Shown piece after piece: positions 31,062 through 39,526 of a DNA stretch of 47,362 nucleotides. Source of the DNA: Acidobacteriota bacterium (lineage in GTDB: Bacteria > Acidobacteriota > JAAYUB01). A program made the translations under genes and the position numbers. Where the stretch lies: positions 1 to 47,362 of the forward strand of contig JAGNHB010000045.1 of assembly GCA_018001935.1 (NCBI GenBank). Direction: 5' to 3'. Each line of letters starts with the position of its first letter. Position 1 is the first letter of the stretch. Below the pieces are notes generated by a model. That model worked only from the letters and a program-made list of their open reading frames with translations, was not told the DNA's origin and ran no database searches.

Positions 31062-32957
31062 TTAACGGTCGTACTTCCCGATCAGCTCCACGAAACGGTC
31101 CTCGAGGCGCTCCACCAGCTTGCCGTCGCGGTCGTCACCGGAGGGAAGCTTGAAGTGGGCCTCCTCCTCGCCGTTGCGCAGGACCCGGGCCTTGTTCTCC
31201 CGGATGTCCACCAGGATGCCGCCGGGAAGGAGGTCGCGGGCGAGGATCTCCTCTTCCGGGGCCGGGTTGTCGAGGATGACCAGGTCGGCGCCGTGGTGGA
31301 ACATGCCCGACGCGAGGATCTTCTCCTTCGGGTGGCTGAAGACGGCGAACGCCGTCCGGGGGTTCCGGAGGACGACCTTCACGTTCTGGTGGTGGGAGGT
31401 GCCCTTGAAGAACAGGCTGCCGTCGAAGGCGATCCCCTCCTCGGTCAGGGAGCCGAAGCCCGTGCCGGGGGATTGGCGGGACACGATCTGCCGGATCCGG
31501 CAGGCCATCTCCGGGGTGATGCGGTTCCCGGCGACGATGGGGACCCGGTCGCTCCCGTCCTCGGGGAAGTGGGCCCGGATGATGGCGCCCGGGACGTCGA
31601 TGGACGGCCCGATGGCGGGGACCAGGTGCATGAAGATCCCGGGGCCGGCGTTGATCTCGATGATGCCGAAGTTCCCCTCGTCCCAGGGCTTGGAGATGTC
31701 CTTGCAGAGGACGTCGATGCCGAGGCAGGTGACGTTGAAGAAGCGGGCGATGTCCTCCACCATTTTCACGTTTTTCGGGTGGATGGCGGGCGTGACGTTG
31801 ATGGAGACGCCGCCGGCGGAGATGTTGGCCACGCGGCGCAGGAAGACCCGCTGGCCGGCGTCGGGGACGGTGCGCAGGTTCATGCCCTGGAGGGTGAGGA
31901 ACTCCACCAGGTTCTCGTCCACCTTGATCTTGCAGAGCGGGGAGCGGGCGTTGTCGATGCGGGCGACGGTGGCGTTCTCCTTCTCGATGAGGGTTTCGAT
32001 GGTGTCGGCGCCGTTGCCGTCCACGTAGGCGGGCACCCGCTGGAGCGCCGCCACGAACTTGCCCTTCACCGACAGCAGGCGGTGGTCGGTGCCCTCCACC
32101 TGCTGCTCCACGATGGCGCCGTCGAAGTACACGCCGGCTTCCTTGGCCTGTTCCTTGATGTTCCAGAAAGCCTGCCGGACCTCGTCGGCGGAGCGGACCC
32201 CGGTGGTCACGCCCTGGCCCTTGTGGCCGGCCACGGGTTTCACCACCACGGGGTAGCCCAGGGCCTCGGCCTGCTCGACGATCTCGTCCTCGTGGAAGCA
32301 GTTCTTGCCGATGGGAGTGGGGAACCCGCACATCAGCAGGAACTCCTTCACCATGTCCTTGTACATGGTGAACTCGGTGTCCTTGATGCCGTCCACGCTG
32401 AAGGTGGTGGAGCGCCCGCGGACCTGCCGGACCCCGTAGCCCCACATGAACTGGTTTTCCTCCCAGAGGTAGTGGACGGGGATGCCGCGCTTGAGGCCCG
32501 CCTCGATGAGGGAGTAGAGGGTGGGCCCGCCGAAGAGGGTGCGGTCGAAGTCGGCCTGGAGGCGCTTCCAGTCCTCGGCGAAACGGCGGGGCTCGCGGCG
32601 CTCCGCGAGGTCGCGGAAGAGGTCGGAGAGGGCGTCGACGGCGTCCTCGGTGACCCGCTCGTCGAAGAAGGCCACGGCGATCTCGTAGCCCTCCGGGACC
32701 TCGGCGACGCTCCGGTCGCGGAGGTACAGGTCCATGTCCATCCGCAGGACGTGGAGGAGGGCCTCGGCGAAGAGTTCGCCCGTGTTGGCGCACTCCCGCT
32801 GCGCGAGCGGCGGGAAGAGCCCGTGGAGGGCCGGGGCGAAGCGGTCGGCGCCGCGCAGCTCCGGGGGGACGGCCAGGGTGAAGACCCAGGCGGGGCAGTT
32901 CATGTAACGGTTCGACCCGTTGAGGACCCGGACCGGTTTGGACTCGAAATCGCGCAT
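31062..32957 (-). CDS. Cyanophycin-synthetase-like protein lacking the P-loop (631 aa)
   Basis: The protein shares the ATP-grasp core with CphA: VVVKPVAGHKGQGVTTGV (238-255) and IIEINAGPGIFMHLVPAIG (432-450). After VPIVAG (472-477), where CphA has its Mur-ligase P-loop, this protein reads NRITPEMACRI. The remaining ~150 residues still align loosely with the CphA Mur domain (NVKVVLRNPRTAFAVF against HVALVLRDPTIDVAVL), then it stops about 260 residues short. So it probably keeps one ligase activity and has lost the other, or serves as a structural or primer-handling partner of CphA. I chose ATG 32957, with GGAGG eight bases upstream. It heads the operon. Annotators usually call such proteins cyanophycin synthetase or ATP-grasp ligase. 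Confidence 0.88.
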   Translation of the reverse strand: MRDFESKPVRVLNGSNRYMNCPAWVFTLAVPPELRGADRFAPALHGLFPPLAQRECANTGELFAEALLHVLRMDMDLYLRDRSVAEVPEGYEIAVAFFDERVTEDAVDALSDLFRDLAERREPRRFAEDWKRLQADFDRTLFGGPTLYSLIEAGLKRGIPVHYLWEENQFMWGYGVRQVRGRSTTFSVDGIKDTEFTMYKDMVKEFLLMCGFPTPIGKNCFHEDEIVEQAEALGYPVVVKPVAGHKGQGVTTGVRSADEVRQAFWNIKEQAKEAGVYFDGAIVEQQVEGTDHRLLSVKGKFVAALQRVPAYVDGNGADTIETLIEKENATVARIDNARSPLCKIKVDENLVEFLTLQGMNLRTVPDAGQRVFLRRVANISAGGVSINVTPAIHPKNVKMVEDIARFFNVTCLGIDVLCKDISKPWDEGNFGIIEINAGPGIFMHLVPAIGPSIDVPGAIIRAHFPEDGSDRVPIVAGNRITPEMACRIRQIVSRQSPGTGFGSLTEEGIAFDGSLFFKGTSHHQNVKVVLRNPRTAFAVFSHPKEKILASGMFHHGADLVILDNPAPEEEILARDLLPGGILVDIRENKARVLRNGEEEAHFKLPSGDDRDGKLVERLEDRFVELIGKYDR

Positions 32958-33075
32958 GCTATCCTCCAGATGGTGTTGTTCGGGACAAGGTGCCGGACGT
33001 CGGGCCGCCCGGCCGGGGGGCGGTCGCCGGTCCTGCATCCGGGAGCGGGGTTCGGCACGCTACCGGGGAAAGCCC

Positions 33076-33104
33076 AAGCTACCCGAATCGACGGGGAAAG
33101 TCAA
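33076..33104 (-). promoter_or_regulatory. Putative promoter of the CphA operon
   Basis: On the minus strand TTGACT (33104-33099), a 17-base spacer and TAGCTT (33081-33076) lie about 120 bases before ATG 32957. The -35 matches five of six; the -10 is weak. Confidence 0.45.
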
Positions 33105-33201
33105 GGACGACGGTCCCGCTAAAAGTCGCGAAAGGGAGATTTCCCGCGAATAACACGAATATATGCGAATTTATAACACGAATAATATCTAAAGATTATT
33201 G

Positions 33202-33236
33202 ATTTCTGATTCGCGTTCATTCGCGTGATTCGCGGG
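33202..33236 (+). repeat. 35-bp dispersed repeat, copy 2
   Basis: Identical to 15567-15601. It stands next to an AT-rich stretch (33140-33200) with further, looser GCGAAT motifs, in the gap between the CphA operon and the terminator of the beta-propeller lipoprotein gene. Confidence 0.85.
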
Positions 33237-33296
33237 CAAAAACAATACTCTTTGCGCGGAGGTCAATGTTGTCGGGGGGTGTCGGGCCGCGGCCTG

Positions 33297-33332
33297 AAAC
33301 AACAAAGCCGGCGGCCCGGGGGGGCCGCCGGC
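33297..33332 (-). terminator. Rho-independent terminator of the beta-propeller lipoprotein gene
   Basis: On the minus strand a perfect 10-bp stem, GGCCGCCGGC pattern (33332-33323 with 33316-33307), encloses a six-base loop and is followed by TTTGTTGTTTC. It begins 16 bases after the stop codon. Confidence 0.88.
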
Positions 33333-33348
33333 GAGAAAGAGGCAGGGG

Positions 33349-34965
33349 TCAGTACTGCCACTTGATGGGGAAGTCCCCCGAGTGCGTGATGTAGAAGAAG
33401 GCGTCGCCTTCGGGCGGTATCGTGAAGCAATACGGATAGGACGCGTTGATGGTCCCCTCGATTCGCCAGCCGCCCTGGTAGAGGTCGTAGACAAAGAGCG
33501 TTCCGGCAGTGTAGTCGGTGGCGTAGAGGAGCTTGCTGTCCGGGGAGAGGGCGAGGAAATAGGTGTCGCCCGAGAGGCTGATCGTTCCGGAGGTGGCGAA
33601 GGTGCTGCCGTTGACTTTCAGGATCGAGGCGGTGTCCGTCGCGATGTAGATGGTGCCGTCGATGGTGCTCTGGACGAAGTTGCGCGGGGTCTGGGACAGC
33701 GCGGTCGTGTTCTGCGTGTGCCCGACGGTGTCGTAGCGGATCAGCGTGTCGTTCGCCTGATTGGTGATCAGCAGGTAGCGCGAGTCGTTGGTGAACTTGC
33801 ATTCGTACAGGTCGCCGCCGGTTATGGTGCCGGAGGTCACCAGGCTGTAGCCGTCGTCGATGTCCCAGATCCGGTATTCGGTGTCGGCGCTGGCGGCCAG
33901 GTAGCGGCCGTCGGGGGAGACGCAGATCCGATAGACATCGGCCAGGGAGGCCCGTTCCGTTCGGACCCACATCCCCGAGCCCGTGGGGACGCCCGAGGAC
34001 CAGATCTTGCCGTCCGTCCGGTCGGAGATGTACATGAACGTCCCCGTGGGGTCGAGGCAGAGGTCGCCCAAGTTGTACGATGTGCTCGAAGCCACAATGG
34101 TGTTGTCGTAGCGGTTGTAGACCCTGTAGCCGTCGGCGGTGCGGATGACGAGGTAGTTGCCGTCGCGGGTGAACTCCATGCGGCGGGGGGTGGAGCCCAC
34201 GTTGGGCCCCGTGCTGACCGGGAGCATAAAGTAAGGTTCGACGATGACGTCCGGGATCCCGTTGATGGCCTCCACCTTCTGCAGGGTGTTGTTGTGGAGG
34301 ATCATGAAGCCGGCGATGGGGCCGCTGGCCCAGGCGTTGACGGTGGTCTTGGCCCCGGTCACGCCGGAGCCGAAGAAGTCCGACGCGTAACCCAGGATCT
34401 TCTGGTGGGGGGCCAGGCGGTAGTAGTCGCTGGAATAATAGGTGGTGCCGTCGTCCTTGGACGCCTTCAGGTGGACCTGGATCGGCCAGTTGCAGGTGTT
34501 GAGGATGGCGATACCCGTCTGGTTGGGGGACACGTTGTCGTACCAGGGAAAATGCACGACGCGGTTCGGGTTGGCGAAAGACTGCAGGCCGCCCAGGGCG
34601 GGGCCGGCGCCGTAGTCGAACAGGGCCAGGCTGTTCACCTTGGGAACGTTGGAGGGTTCGGAGGCCGTGATCTTCAGGGAGCCGGTGTCGGGGATGTTGG
34701 TGGGGGCGAAGATGTTCTGGACGGTGTTCGAATAGTAGCCCCGGGCGGGGATGGTGATGCCCTTCGACGCGGCCTGGACGCCGTTGTCCCCGTAGGCGAC
34801 GACGGTTACGCTGACATCTTCCCGGTGGGGGTTCTGGATGGAGACCGTGGTGCTCCAGCCGGCCATCTTGGCGTAGTGGGCGATGTACTGGGTGAAGTCG
34901 CACCCGCAGAGGGTGACGAGCAGAAACACGGCTCCCGTCAGGAGCACGAGGCGCTTGAAAGACAT
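33349..34965 (-). CDS. Exported lipoprotein with beta-sandwich and beta-propeller parts (538 aa)
   Basis: ATG 34965 follows GGAGGAG. The signal peptide ends at a lipobox LCGC (Cys22). Residues about 35-250 hold two segments like the repeats of the 529-aa protein at 4465-6054 (STTVSIQNPHREDVSVTVVA; TGIAILNTCNWPIQVHLKAS; SGPIAGFMIL). Residues about 260-538 read as a seven-blade-like propeller with WD40/YVTN-type turns such as CVSPDGRYLAASADTEYRIW and LSPDSKLLYATDYTAGTLFV. The role is unknown; outer-surface binding is likely. Its own promoter lies upstream and a terminator downstream, so it is a single-gene unit. Confidence 0.88.
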   Translation of the reverse strand: MSFKRLVLLTGAVFLLVTLCGCDFTQYIAHYAKMAGWSTTVSIQNPHREDVSVTVVAYGDNGVQAASKGITIPARGYYSNTVQNIFAPTNIPDTGSLKITASEPSNVPKVNSLALFDYGAGPALGGLQSFANPNRVVHFPWYDNVSPNQTGIAILNTCNWPIQVHLKASKDDGTTYYSSDYYRLAPHQKILGYASDFFGSGVTGAKTTVNAWASGPIAGFMILHNNTLQKVEAINGIPDVIVEPYFMLPVSTGPNVGSTPRRMEFTRDGNYLVIRTADGYRVYNRYDNTIVASSTSYNLGDLCLDPTGTFMYISDRTDGKIWSSGVPTGSGMWVRTERASLADVYRICVSPDGRYLAASADTEYRIWDIDDGYSLVTSGTITGGDLYECKFTNDSRYLLITNQANDTLIRYDTVGHTQNTTALSQTPRNFVQSTIDGTIYIATDTASILKVNGSTFATSGTISLSGDTYFLALSPDSKLLYATDYTAGTLFVYDLYQGGWRIEGTINASYPYCFTIPPEGDAFFYITHSGDFPIKWQY

Positions 34966-34998
34966 ACCGCTCCTCCTTCTCACGAGATATTTGATTAA

Positions 34999-35027
34999 AT
35001 GATAAGGGAAAAACCCGAAGGTCGCAA
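34999..35027 (-). promoter_or_regulatory. Promoter of the beta-propeller lipoprotein gene
   Basis: On the minus strand TTGCGA (35027-35022), a 17-base spacer and TATCAT (35004-34999, five of six) lie 33 bases before the start codon, in the gap after the flippase gene. Confidence 0.65.
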
Positions 35028-35045
35028 GAAAATTCTGAGCGGGGC

Positions 35046-36104
35046 TCAGGCGGGCCGGTCGTCGGCGAGTTCCCGCTCGATGTCGTCGAGGGCCGTCTCG
35101 CGCTTCAGGAGCGAGTAGCACAGGCTCCCGGGGAGGGAGGAGATCACGGCGCTCAGGAAGTTCAGCAGCGAGAGGGCCACCAGGCGGGCGGCGTGGTCGG
35201 GCGTGTCCCCCACCACGGGGAGGAGGAAGACGACGAAGGCGGTCTCCCGCAGGCCGAGGCCGTTGATGCTGATGGGGAGCATCACCAGCACGACGATGAC
35301 GGACACGATGGCGGCGAGGACGGGGAAGGGGACCGCGAGCCCCAGGGCCTTCGCGAAGAGCCAGTTCATCGTGATGAACATCCCGATGTTGACGAAGGAG
35401 AGCACCGTGGGCCAGACCAGGGCGGCGGGGCGGCGGCGGAAGGCGTGCATGGCCTCGCCCATCTGGGCGATCTTGCCGCCGAGCTTCGCCAGGCGGACGC
35501 GCTCCAGCAGGCGAACGGTCCAGCGGTAGAGCCGCCGGCTGAACAGCACCGCGTTGGCGGCGAGGAAGAGGACCGTCAGGGCCGCCACCACGGCCCAGAG
35601 GGGAACCTCCCGCAGGCCCAGCCACCCGATGGGGCGGAAGTCGGCGGCGCCCAGGGCGTAGGGGTGATACAGCGAACCCGCGATCCCGAAGCCCAGCAGG
35701 GCCACGAACCCGGCGGCCCGCTCCAGGTAGGTGGCGGCGAAGGCGTACATCAGCGGCCGGCCGGAGTCCCGCTTGACGTAGAAGATCTTCACCACGTCGC
35801 CGCCGATGATGGAGGGGAAGAAGTTCGAGAAGAACATCCCGATGAGGTAGAACTGGAACAGGCGCCACTGGCGGATCCGGATCCCGAGGTGGGCGAGAAG
35901 CATCCCCCACCGGATGGAGCACAGGTACTGCCCGACCATCAGGAGCCAGAAGGCGCCGAAGAGGACCCAGAGGTCGGCGGCGCCGATGACGGCGAACGCC
36001 TTTCGCAGGTCGATGTCCTTGGTGCGGAAGAGGTAGACCAGCAGGAAGGCCGTGACGGCGATCTTCAGGAGGAAAACCAGGACCTTCCGGGGCTTGTCAC
36101 GCAT
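35046..36104 (-). CDS. UPF0104 / LPG-synthase-like membrane flippase (352 aa)
   Basis: About eight membrane helices and the family motifs FFPSIIGGDVVKIFYV and LPISINGLGLRETAFV place this in the lysylphosphatidylglycerol synthase TM region family (UPF0104, AglD-like). Members move or modify lipids and glycolipids; the catalytic GNAT domain of MprF is absent. The protein ends in a charged cytoplasmic tail. Its ATG overlaps the end of the upstream OB-HD gene by eight bases, which indicates translational coupling. It is the last gene of a three-gene operon. Confidence 0.88.
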   Translation of the reverse strand: MRDKPRKVLVFLLKIAVTAFLLVYLFRTKDIDLRKAFAVIGAADLWVLFGAFWLLMVGQYLCSIRWGMLLAHLGIRIRQWRLFQFYLIGMFFSNFFPSIIGGDVVKIFYVKRDSGRPLMYAFAATYLERAAGFVALLGFGIAGSLYHPYALGAADFRPIGWLGLREVPLWAVVAALTVLFLAANAVLFSRRLYRWTVRLLERVRLAKLGGKIAQMGEAMHAFRRRPAALVWPTVLSFVNIGMFITMNWLFAKALGLAVPFPVLAAIVSVIVVLVMLPISINGLGLRETAFVVFLLPVVGDTPDHAARLVALSLLNFLSAVISSLPGSLCYSLLKRETALDDIERELADDRPA

Positions 36105-37107
36105 CGGGCGCCCCGGTTTCCGGCGTGTCCCCCGGGCGCTCCGCCGGGGGGTGGTCGGGAGAACTCTCCCGGTAGAGGAAGCGCTGGAAGTTGGTGTTGA
36201 AGGGGGTCCACCGGTCGCTCTCCCCCGGCTGGGCCGCCGCCTCCCGGAACGACTGCACCTTGGCGTCCAGGTCGTCCAGGTAGGACAGGACCAGCGCCTC
36301 CATCGTCTTGGGCCGCTTGGGGGACCCGAACTCCAGCTCCCCGTGGTGGCTGAGGACGATGTGGAGCAGTTCCATGCGCAGCTCGGCGGGGAACAGGGGG
36401 ATCTGCCGCATCCGCTGGTCGAGGTGGAGGGCGTTGAGGGTGATGTGCCCGATGAGCCGGCCCTCGTCGGTGTATTCGAAGCTCTTCCCCCAGCTCAGCT
36501 CCTCCGTCTTCATGAGGTCGTGGAGGGTGGCCGCTGTCAGGAGGAGGCTCCGGTTGAGCGCGGGGTAGTGGTCGCAGGCCCGCCGGCAGAGGCGAACCAC
36601 GGAGTCGGTGTGCTCCAGGAGCCCGCCGATGTAGGCGTGGTGGAGCGCCTTGGCCGCGGGGCAGGCCTTGAAGCGCTTCCGGAAGGCCTCGTCGGCGAAG
36701 ATGTCCTCGAGGAGCTGCCGGAGGGGGGGCATGCGGACTTCCGCCCGGAGGACCTCCATCAGGGCCTCGAAGGTGTCGTCGGGGTTCTTCTCGGTGGAGC
36801 GCAGGAAGTCGCCCAGGTCCACGGTGTCGGGGGCCAGCTTCCGGACCCGGTGGACCGTGACCTGCAGGGCGCCGTTGTACTCCCGCGTGAGACCGTTCAC
36901 CTGGACGACGTCGCCGGCCTCGAACTTGTCCTTGAAGACCTCGCAGTTGTCCCACATGAAGCCGGAGAGGGTCCCGGTCCGGTCGGCCAGCACGAGGAAG
37001 AGGTACTCCCCGCCGGTCTTCTTGAAGCGGATCTCCTTCCGGTGAGCCAGGAAAGGGGCGTCCACCATCTCGTTGGGCCCGTAGTGGGCGATGTACTTGG
37101 TCTTCAT
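36097..37107 (-). CDS. OB-fold and HD-domain nuclease, YhaM-like (336 aa)
   Basis: Residues about 1-95 form an OB-fold nucleic-acid binding domain (FLVLADRTGTLSGFMWD, GDVVQVNG). An HD phosphohydrolase domain follows, with H166 in GGLLEHT, H196-D197 in AATLHDLMKTEEL, H221, and HH254-255 in VLSHHGELEFGSPKRP, and D279 near LSYLDDLDAK. This arrangement is that of YhaM, a 3'-5' exonuclease of Gram-positive bacteria, and its relatives. The usual HDIGK motif reads HDLMK, but the metal ligands are intact. The C-terminus is Pro/Glu-rich. Start ATG 37107 overlaps the S4 gene stop by four bases. Confidence 0.9.
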   Translation of the reverse strand: MKTKYIAHYGPNEMVDAPFLAHRKEIRFKKTGGEYLFLVLADRTGTLSGFMWDNCEVFKDKFEAGDVVQVNGLTREYNGALQVTVHRVRKLAPDTVDLGDFLRSTEKNPDDTFEALMEVLRAEVRMPPLRQLLEDIFADEAFRKRFKACPAAKALHHAYIGGLLEHTDSVVRLCRRACDHYPALNRSLLLTAATLHDLMKTEELSWGKSFEYTDEGRLIGHITLNALHLDQRMRQIPLFPAELRMELLHIVLSHHGELEFGSPKRPKTMEALVLSYLDDLDAKVQSFREAAAQPGESDRWTPFNTNFQRFLYRESSPDHPPAERPGDTPETGAPDA

Positions 37108-37376
37108 TCCAGGATGTCCTTTCGCGTGCTCTCCAGCAGGACCGCGAGTTCCCGGGCCGCCCCGCGGCTCACGTTCCGGCCCTCAGGGACCGACTCCACG
37201 CGCCAGGCGCGGGTGGCGTCCCAGCCGTCCACGTCGATGCGGTCGCCGGCCCGGACCTCGTGGGACGCCCGGGCGGCCAGGCCGTTGACCCGGATGCGCC
37301 CCTGGTCGCAGAACTCCTTCGCCAGGGGTCTCCGGGGAACGATCCGGCTCACTTTCAGGAAGAGGTCGAGTCTCAC
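37104..37376 (-). CDS. S4-domain RNA-binding protein (90 aa)
   Basis: VRLDLFLKVSRIVPRRPLAK and CDQGRIRVNG form an S4 domain as in Hsp15/YlmH-type small proteins that bind rRNA or stalled ribosomes. I chose GTG 37376, where family similarity begins, with AAGGA nine bases upstream. The frame is open further but without homology. It is the first gene of the operon with the OB-HD nuclease and flippase. Confidence 0.88.
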   Translation of the reverse strand: MRLDLFLKVSRIVPRRPLAKEFCDQGRIRVNGLAARASHEVRAGDRIDVDGWDATRAWRVESVPEGRNVSRGAARELAVLLESTRKDILE

Positions 37377-37866
37377 GGCGTGCGGTCCTTTCCCGCCGGC
37401 TTGGCGAGCGGGCATTCTAACCGATTTCGGGGGGAATGCCAACCCCGTTGATGCCTCCCCTGTCACCATCGGAAGGTCGACTGGCTGAAGGCCGTCAGGC
37501 TGAAGGGGTTTGGGCCTGGCCGTTCAAACAGGGCCGTCGTGAGCCTCATGCCCCGGCCACGGGACCCCGTCCGTGTATTTCGTGGTTCCCTTTTCCGGTT
37601 TATCCGGGTTGATCTTTCCGGGTTTTCCCAATAAACTGAGGGTCGATGCGGTCGCAACCAGTACCATCGCCCTCCGGGCGGCGGCTCGAACCACGGTCTT
37701 ACAACCACGTTCCCGTCGATTTCCGGCTTTTTGCGACGGTGTCAAGGCTGATCGACCGGGGTGAATGGGGAGGACATGAAAAGTGCCCGGCCCAGGGTGT
37801 TCCTCTCCTGCGACCTCCAGGCCGGGTCAGGTCGGCCGGTCGAATCCGCGGGGAAGGGGGCGGGGG
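37377..37866 (+). other. 490-bp non-coding interval
   Basis: The interval separates the leftward S4 operon from the rightward DUF1697 gene. It contains phrase-like repeats (GTTTATCCGGGTTGATC near 37599 is close to the reverse complement of 6188-6206 type sequence). I see no gene with a supported start; frames present on both strands lack ribosome sites. Confidence 0.55.
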
Positions 37867-38406
37867 ATGGAAAACCAGGAGTTCGTCGCGCTGCTGCGGG
37901 GGATCAACGTGAGCGGCCGAAAGCCGGTTCGAATGGACGCCCTGAAAGCCCTGTTCGGGGGCCTGGGGTTCATGGCCGTGGACACCGTGATCCAGAGCGG
38001 AAACGTCCGTTTCACGGAACCGGGCGGAGAGGGGGAGGACGTCCTGGCGAGTCGCATCGCCGAAGCGGCCGGACGTTCCTTCGGCTTCCCGGTCGGGGTG
38101 CTGCTGCGGACCCGGGAGGACCTGCGCCGGGTGGCCCTCGGGAACCCCTTCATCGCACGCGGGGGTGTGGACCCGCTCCATCTGCACGTCACCTTCCTCG
38201 ACCGGGCGCCGGACACCGGGGCCGTACGGGATCTGGAACAACGGTCCTTCCCTCCGGATGCCTTCGAGATCCGGGAACGCGAGGTCTATCTGCACTGCCC
38301 GGCGGGCTATGCCCGGACGACGCTTTCCAATGCTTTCTTCGAGAAGAAGCTCTCGGTGGCGGCCACCACCCGCAACTGGAAGACGGTCCTCAAATTGGCG
38401 GAGTGA
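37867..38406 (+). CDS. DUF1697 family protein (179 aa)
   Basis: FVALLRGINVSGRKPVRMDAL, TVIQSGNVRF, and the end motif SNAFFEKKLSVAATTRNWKT are characteristic of DUF1697, a small cytoplasmic family of unknown function common in bacteria. Length is normal. ATG 37867 lies after a G-rich stretch (GGGGAAGGGGG). No operon partner is visible, and the first REP array begins eight bases after the stop. Confidence 0.9.
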   Translation: MENQEFVALLRGINVSGRKPVRMDALKALFGGLGFMAVDTVIQSGNVRFTEPGGEGEDVLASRIAEAAGRSFGFPVGVLLRTREDLRRVALGNPFIARGGVDPLHLHVTFLDRAPDTGAVRDLEQRSFPPDAFEIREREVYLHCPAGYARTTLSNAFFEKKLSVAATTRNWKTVLKLAE

Positions 38407-38413
38407 CGGTGCC

Positions 38414-38590
38414 GTCAGAGCCGCGCGCGGCCAGTCAGAGCCGCGCGCGGCCAGTCAGAGCCGCGCGCGTAAGCAAGCGGCCAATAGTGGAGCCAATCAA
38501 TCAACCGCTCCCTGACGGTCGCGGCTCAGACTGACCGCTCCCTGACGGTCGCGGCTCAGACTGACCGCTCCCTGACGGTCGCGGCTCTGA
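38414..38590 (+). repeat. REP array A, head-to-head repeats left of the transposase
   Basis: Three plus-strand units begin GTCAGAGCCGCG at 38414, 38434 and 38454, the last continuing CGCGTAAGCAAGCGG. After a unique centre (38481-38504) come three units in the opposite orientation with 30-bp period, at 38504, 38534 and 38564, each with the hairpin GACCG-CTCCCTGA-CGGTC. The two orientations share ends GTCAGAGCCGCG and AGCGGT when reversed. The array ends one base before the transposase stop codon. Confidence 0.92.
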
Positions 38591-38591
38591 A

Positions 38592-39155
38592 TTACTTGGG
38601 CACCCGACCCGCTGTCGGGCGGCCGTCCCAGACTTCCATGGGCTCGCCCTGCTCCTCGAGGGTGTAAGAGATCGCCTCGTCCACCTGCTCGTCCGTCCAC
38701 AACCAACGGGTGCTTCCGTGTCGCGCCCAGCGCTTTCTTCCCTCCGGGTCGATCCGCATCTCATTCAGGTGCCGGCTCGCGTAGGCCTTGAGATCGTTCA
38801 TCACGCGGTCGGGGTGTTTCGGCGCCGACAGGACCACGTGAACGTGATTGGACCTCACGTGTGCGGCGGCGAGCTTCCAGCCCCGGCAGGACACGACTTC
38901 GAGAATGGCGGCGAGAACGATTTTTCGTCGGGGAGAATCGAGGTCGTAGGGTGGGCCGTTCATGAGATCTTTCTCGAAGGCTACCCTGCGCGGTTGCCTT
39001 GGGAGGGACGGCATGCCGTAGATGTTCGTCTCCCGGTCCACGGAGCCCGCTTCGTCGCCGTGCAGACGGGTTCCGTACGTGTGAAAGGTGATAAAGTAGG
39101 CGAGAGGGGTTGACGTGCTGGGCGAATGCACACCGCGGATCTCGGCTGAAGTCAT
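38592..39155 (-). CDS. REP-associated tyrosine transposase, Y1/IS200-like (187 aa)
   Basis: HVRSNHVHVVLSAP (about 99-112) carries the HUH metal-binding pair H104/H106 of Y1 transposases, and Y164 in AISYTLEEQG is the likely nucleophile, 58 residues further on. The N-terminal part (AYFITFHTYGTRLHGDE) also fits the group. Such proteins (RAYTs) cut single-stranded REP hairpins and are thought to spread them. GGAGG precedes ATG 39155, and the frame is intact. The matched repeat arrays immediately at both sides support the assignment as RAYT rather than as an IS200 transposase with its own ends. Confidence 0.88.
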   Translation of the reverse strand: MTSAEIRGVHSPSTSTPLAYFITFHTYGTRLHGDEAGSVDRETNIYGMPSLPRQPRRVAFEKDLMNGPPYDLDSPRRKIVLAAILEVVSCRGWKLAAAHVRSNHVHVVLSAPKHPDRVMNDLKAYASRHLNEMRIDPEGRKRWARHGSTRWLWTDEQVDEAISYTLEEQGEPMEVWDGRPTAGRVPK

Positions 39156-39173
39156 GAGATCCTCCTTCGGTCA

Positions 39174-39520
39174 GTCAGAGCCGCGCGCAACCAGTCAGAG
39201 CCGCGCGCGTAAGCAAGCGGTCAGTCAGAGCCGCGCGCGTAAGCAAGCGGTCAGTCAGAGCCGCGCGCGTAAGCAAGCGGTCAGTCAGAGCCGCGCGCGT
39301 AAGCAAGCGGGCAATAGTGGAGCCAATCAATCAACCGCTCCCTTACGGTCGCGGCTCAGACTGACCGCTCCCTTACGGTGGCGGCTCAGACTGACCGCTC
39401 CCTTACGGTCGCGGCTCAGACTGACAACCGCTCCCTGACGGTCGCGGCTCAGACTGACAACCGCTCCCTGACGGTCGCGGCTCTGACTGTCGACCGCTCC
39501 CTTACGGTCGCGGCTCTGAC
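39174..39520 (+). repeat. REP array B, head-to-head repeats right of the transposase
   Basis: Five plus-strand units begin GTCAGAGCCGCG at 39174, 39194, 39224, 39254 and 39284, most ending GTAAGCAAGCGG. The same unique centre as in array A (GCAATAGTGGAGCCAATCAA) follows at 39311-39330. Six reversed units with CCGCTCCC(T/G)-type cores then run from 39334 to 39520 with 30- to 33-bp spacing. The array ends seven bases before the stop codon of the FG-GAP protein gene. Confidence 0.92.
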
Positions 39521-39526
39521 GGGTGA

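Noticed and set aside
28275..33122. A 1615-codon plus-strand open frame across the CphA operon.
   Set aside because: It is antisense to three genes with clear motifs and has the Val/Gly/His/Asp bias of a shadow frame. No start signal is present.
38414..39520. Repeat arrays considered as a CRISPR array.
   Set aside because: Units are directly adjacent or separated by only a few constant bases, with no unique spacers and no cas genes; the head-to-head layout and RAYT fit REPs.
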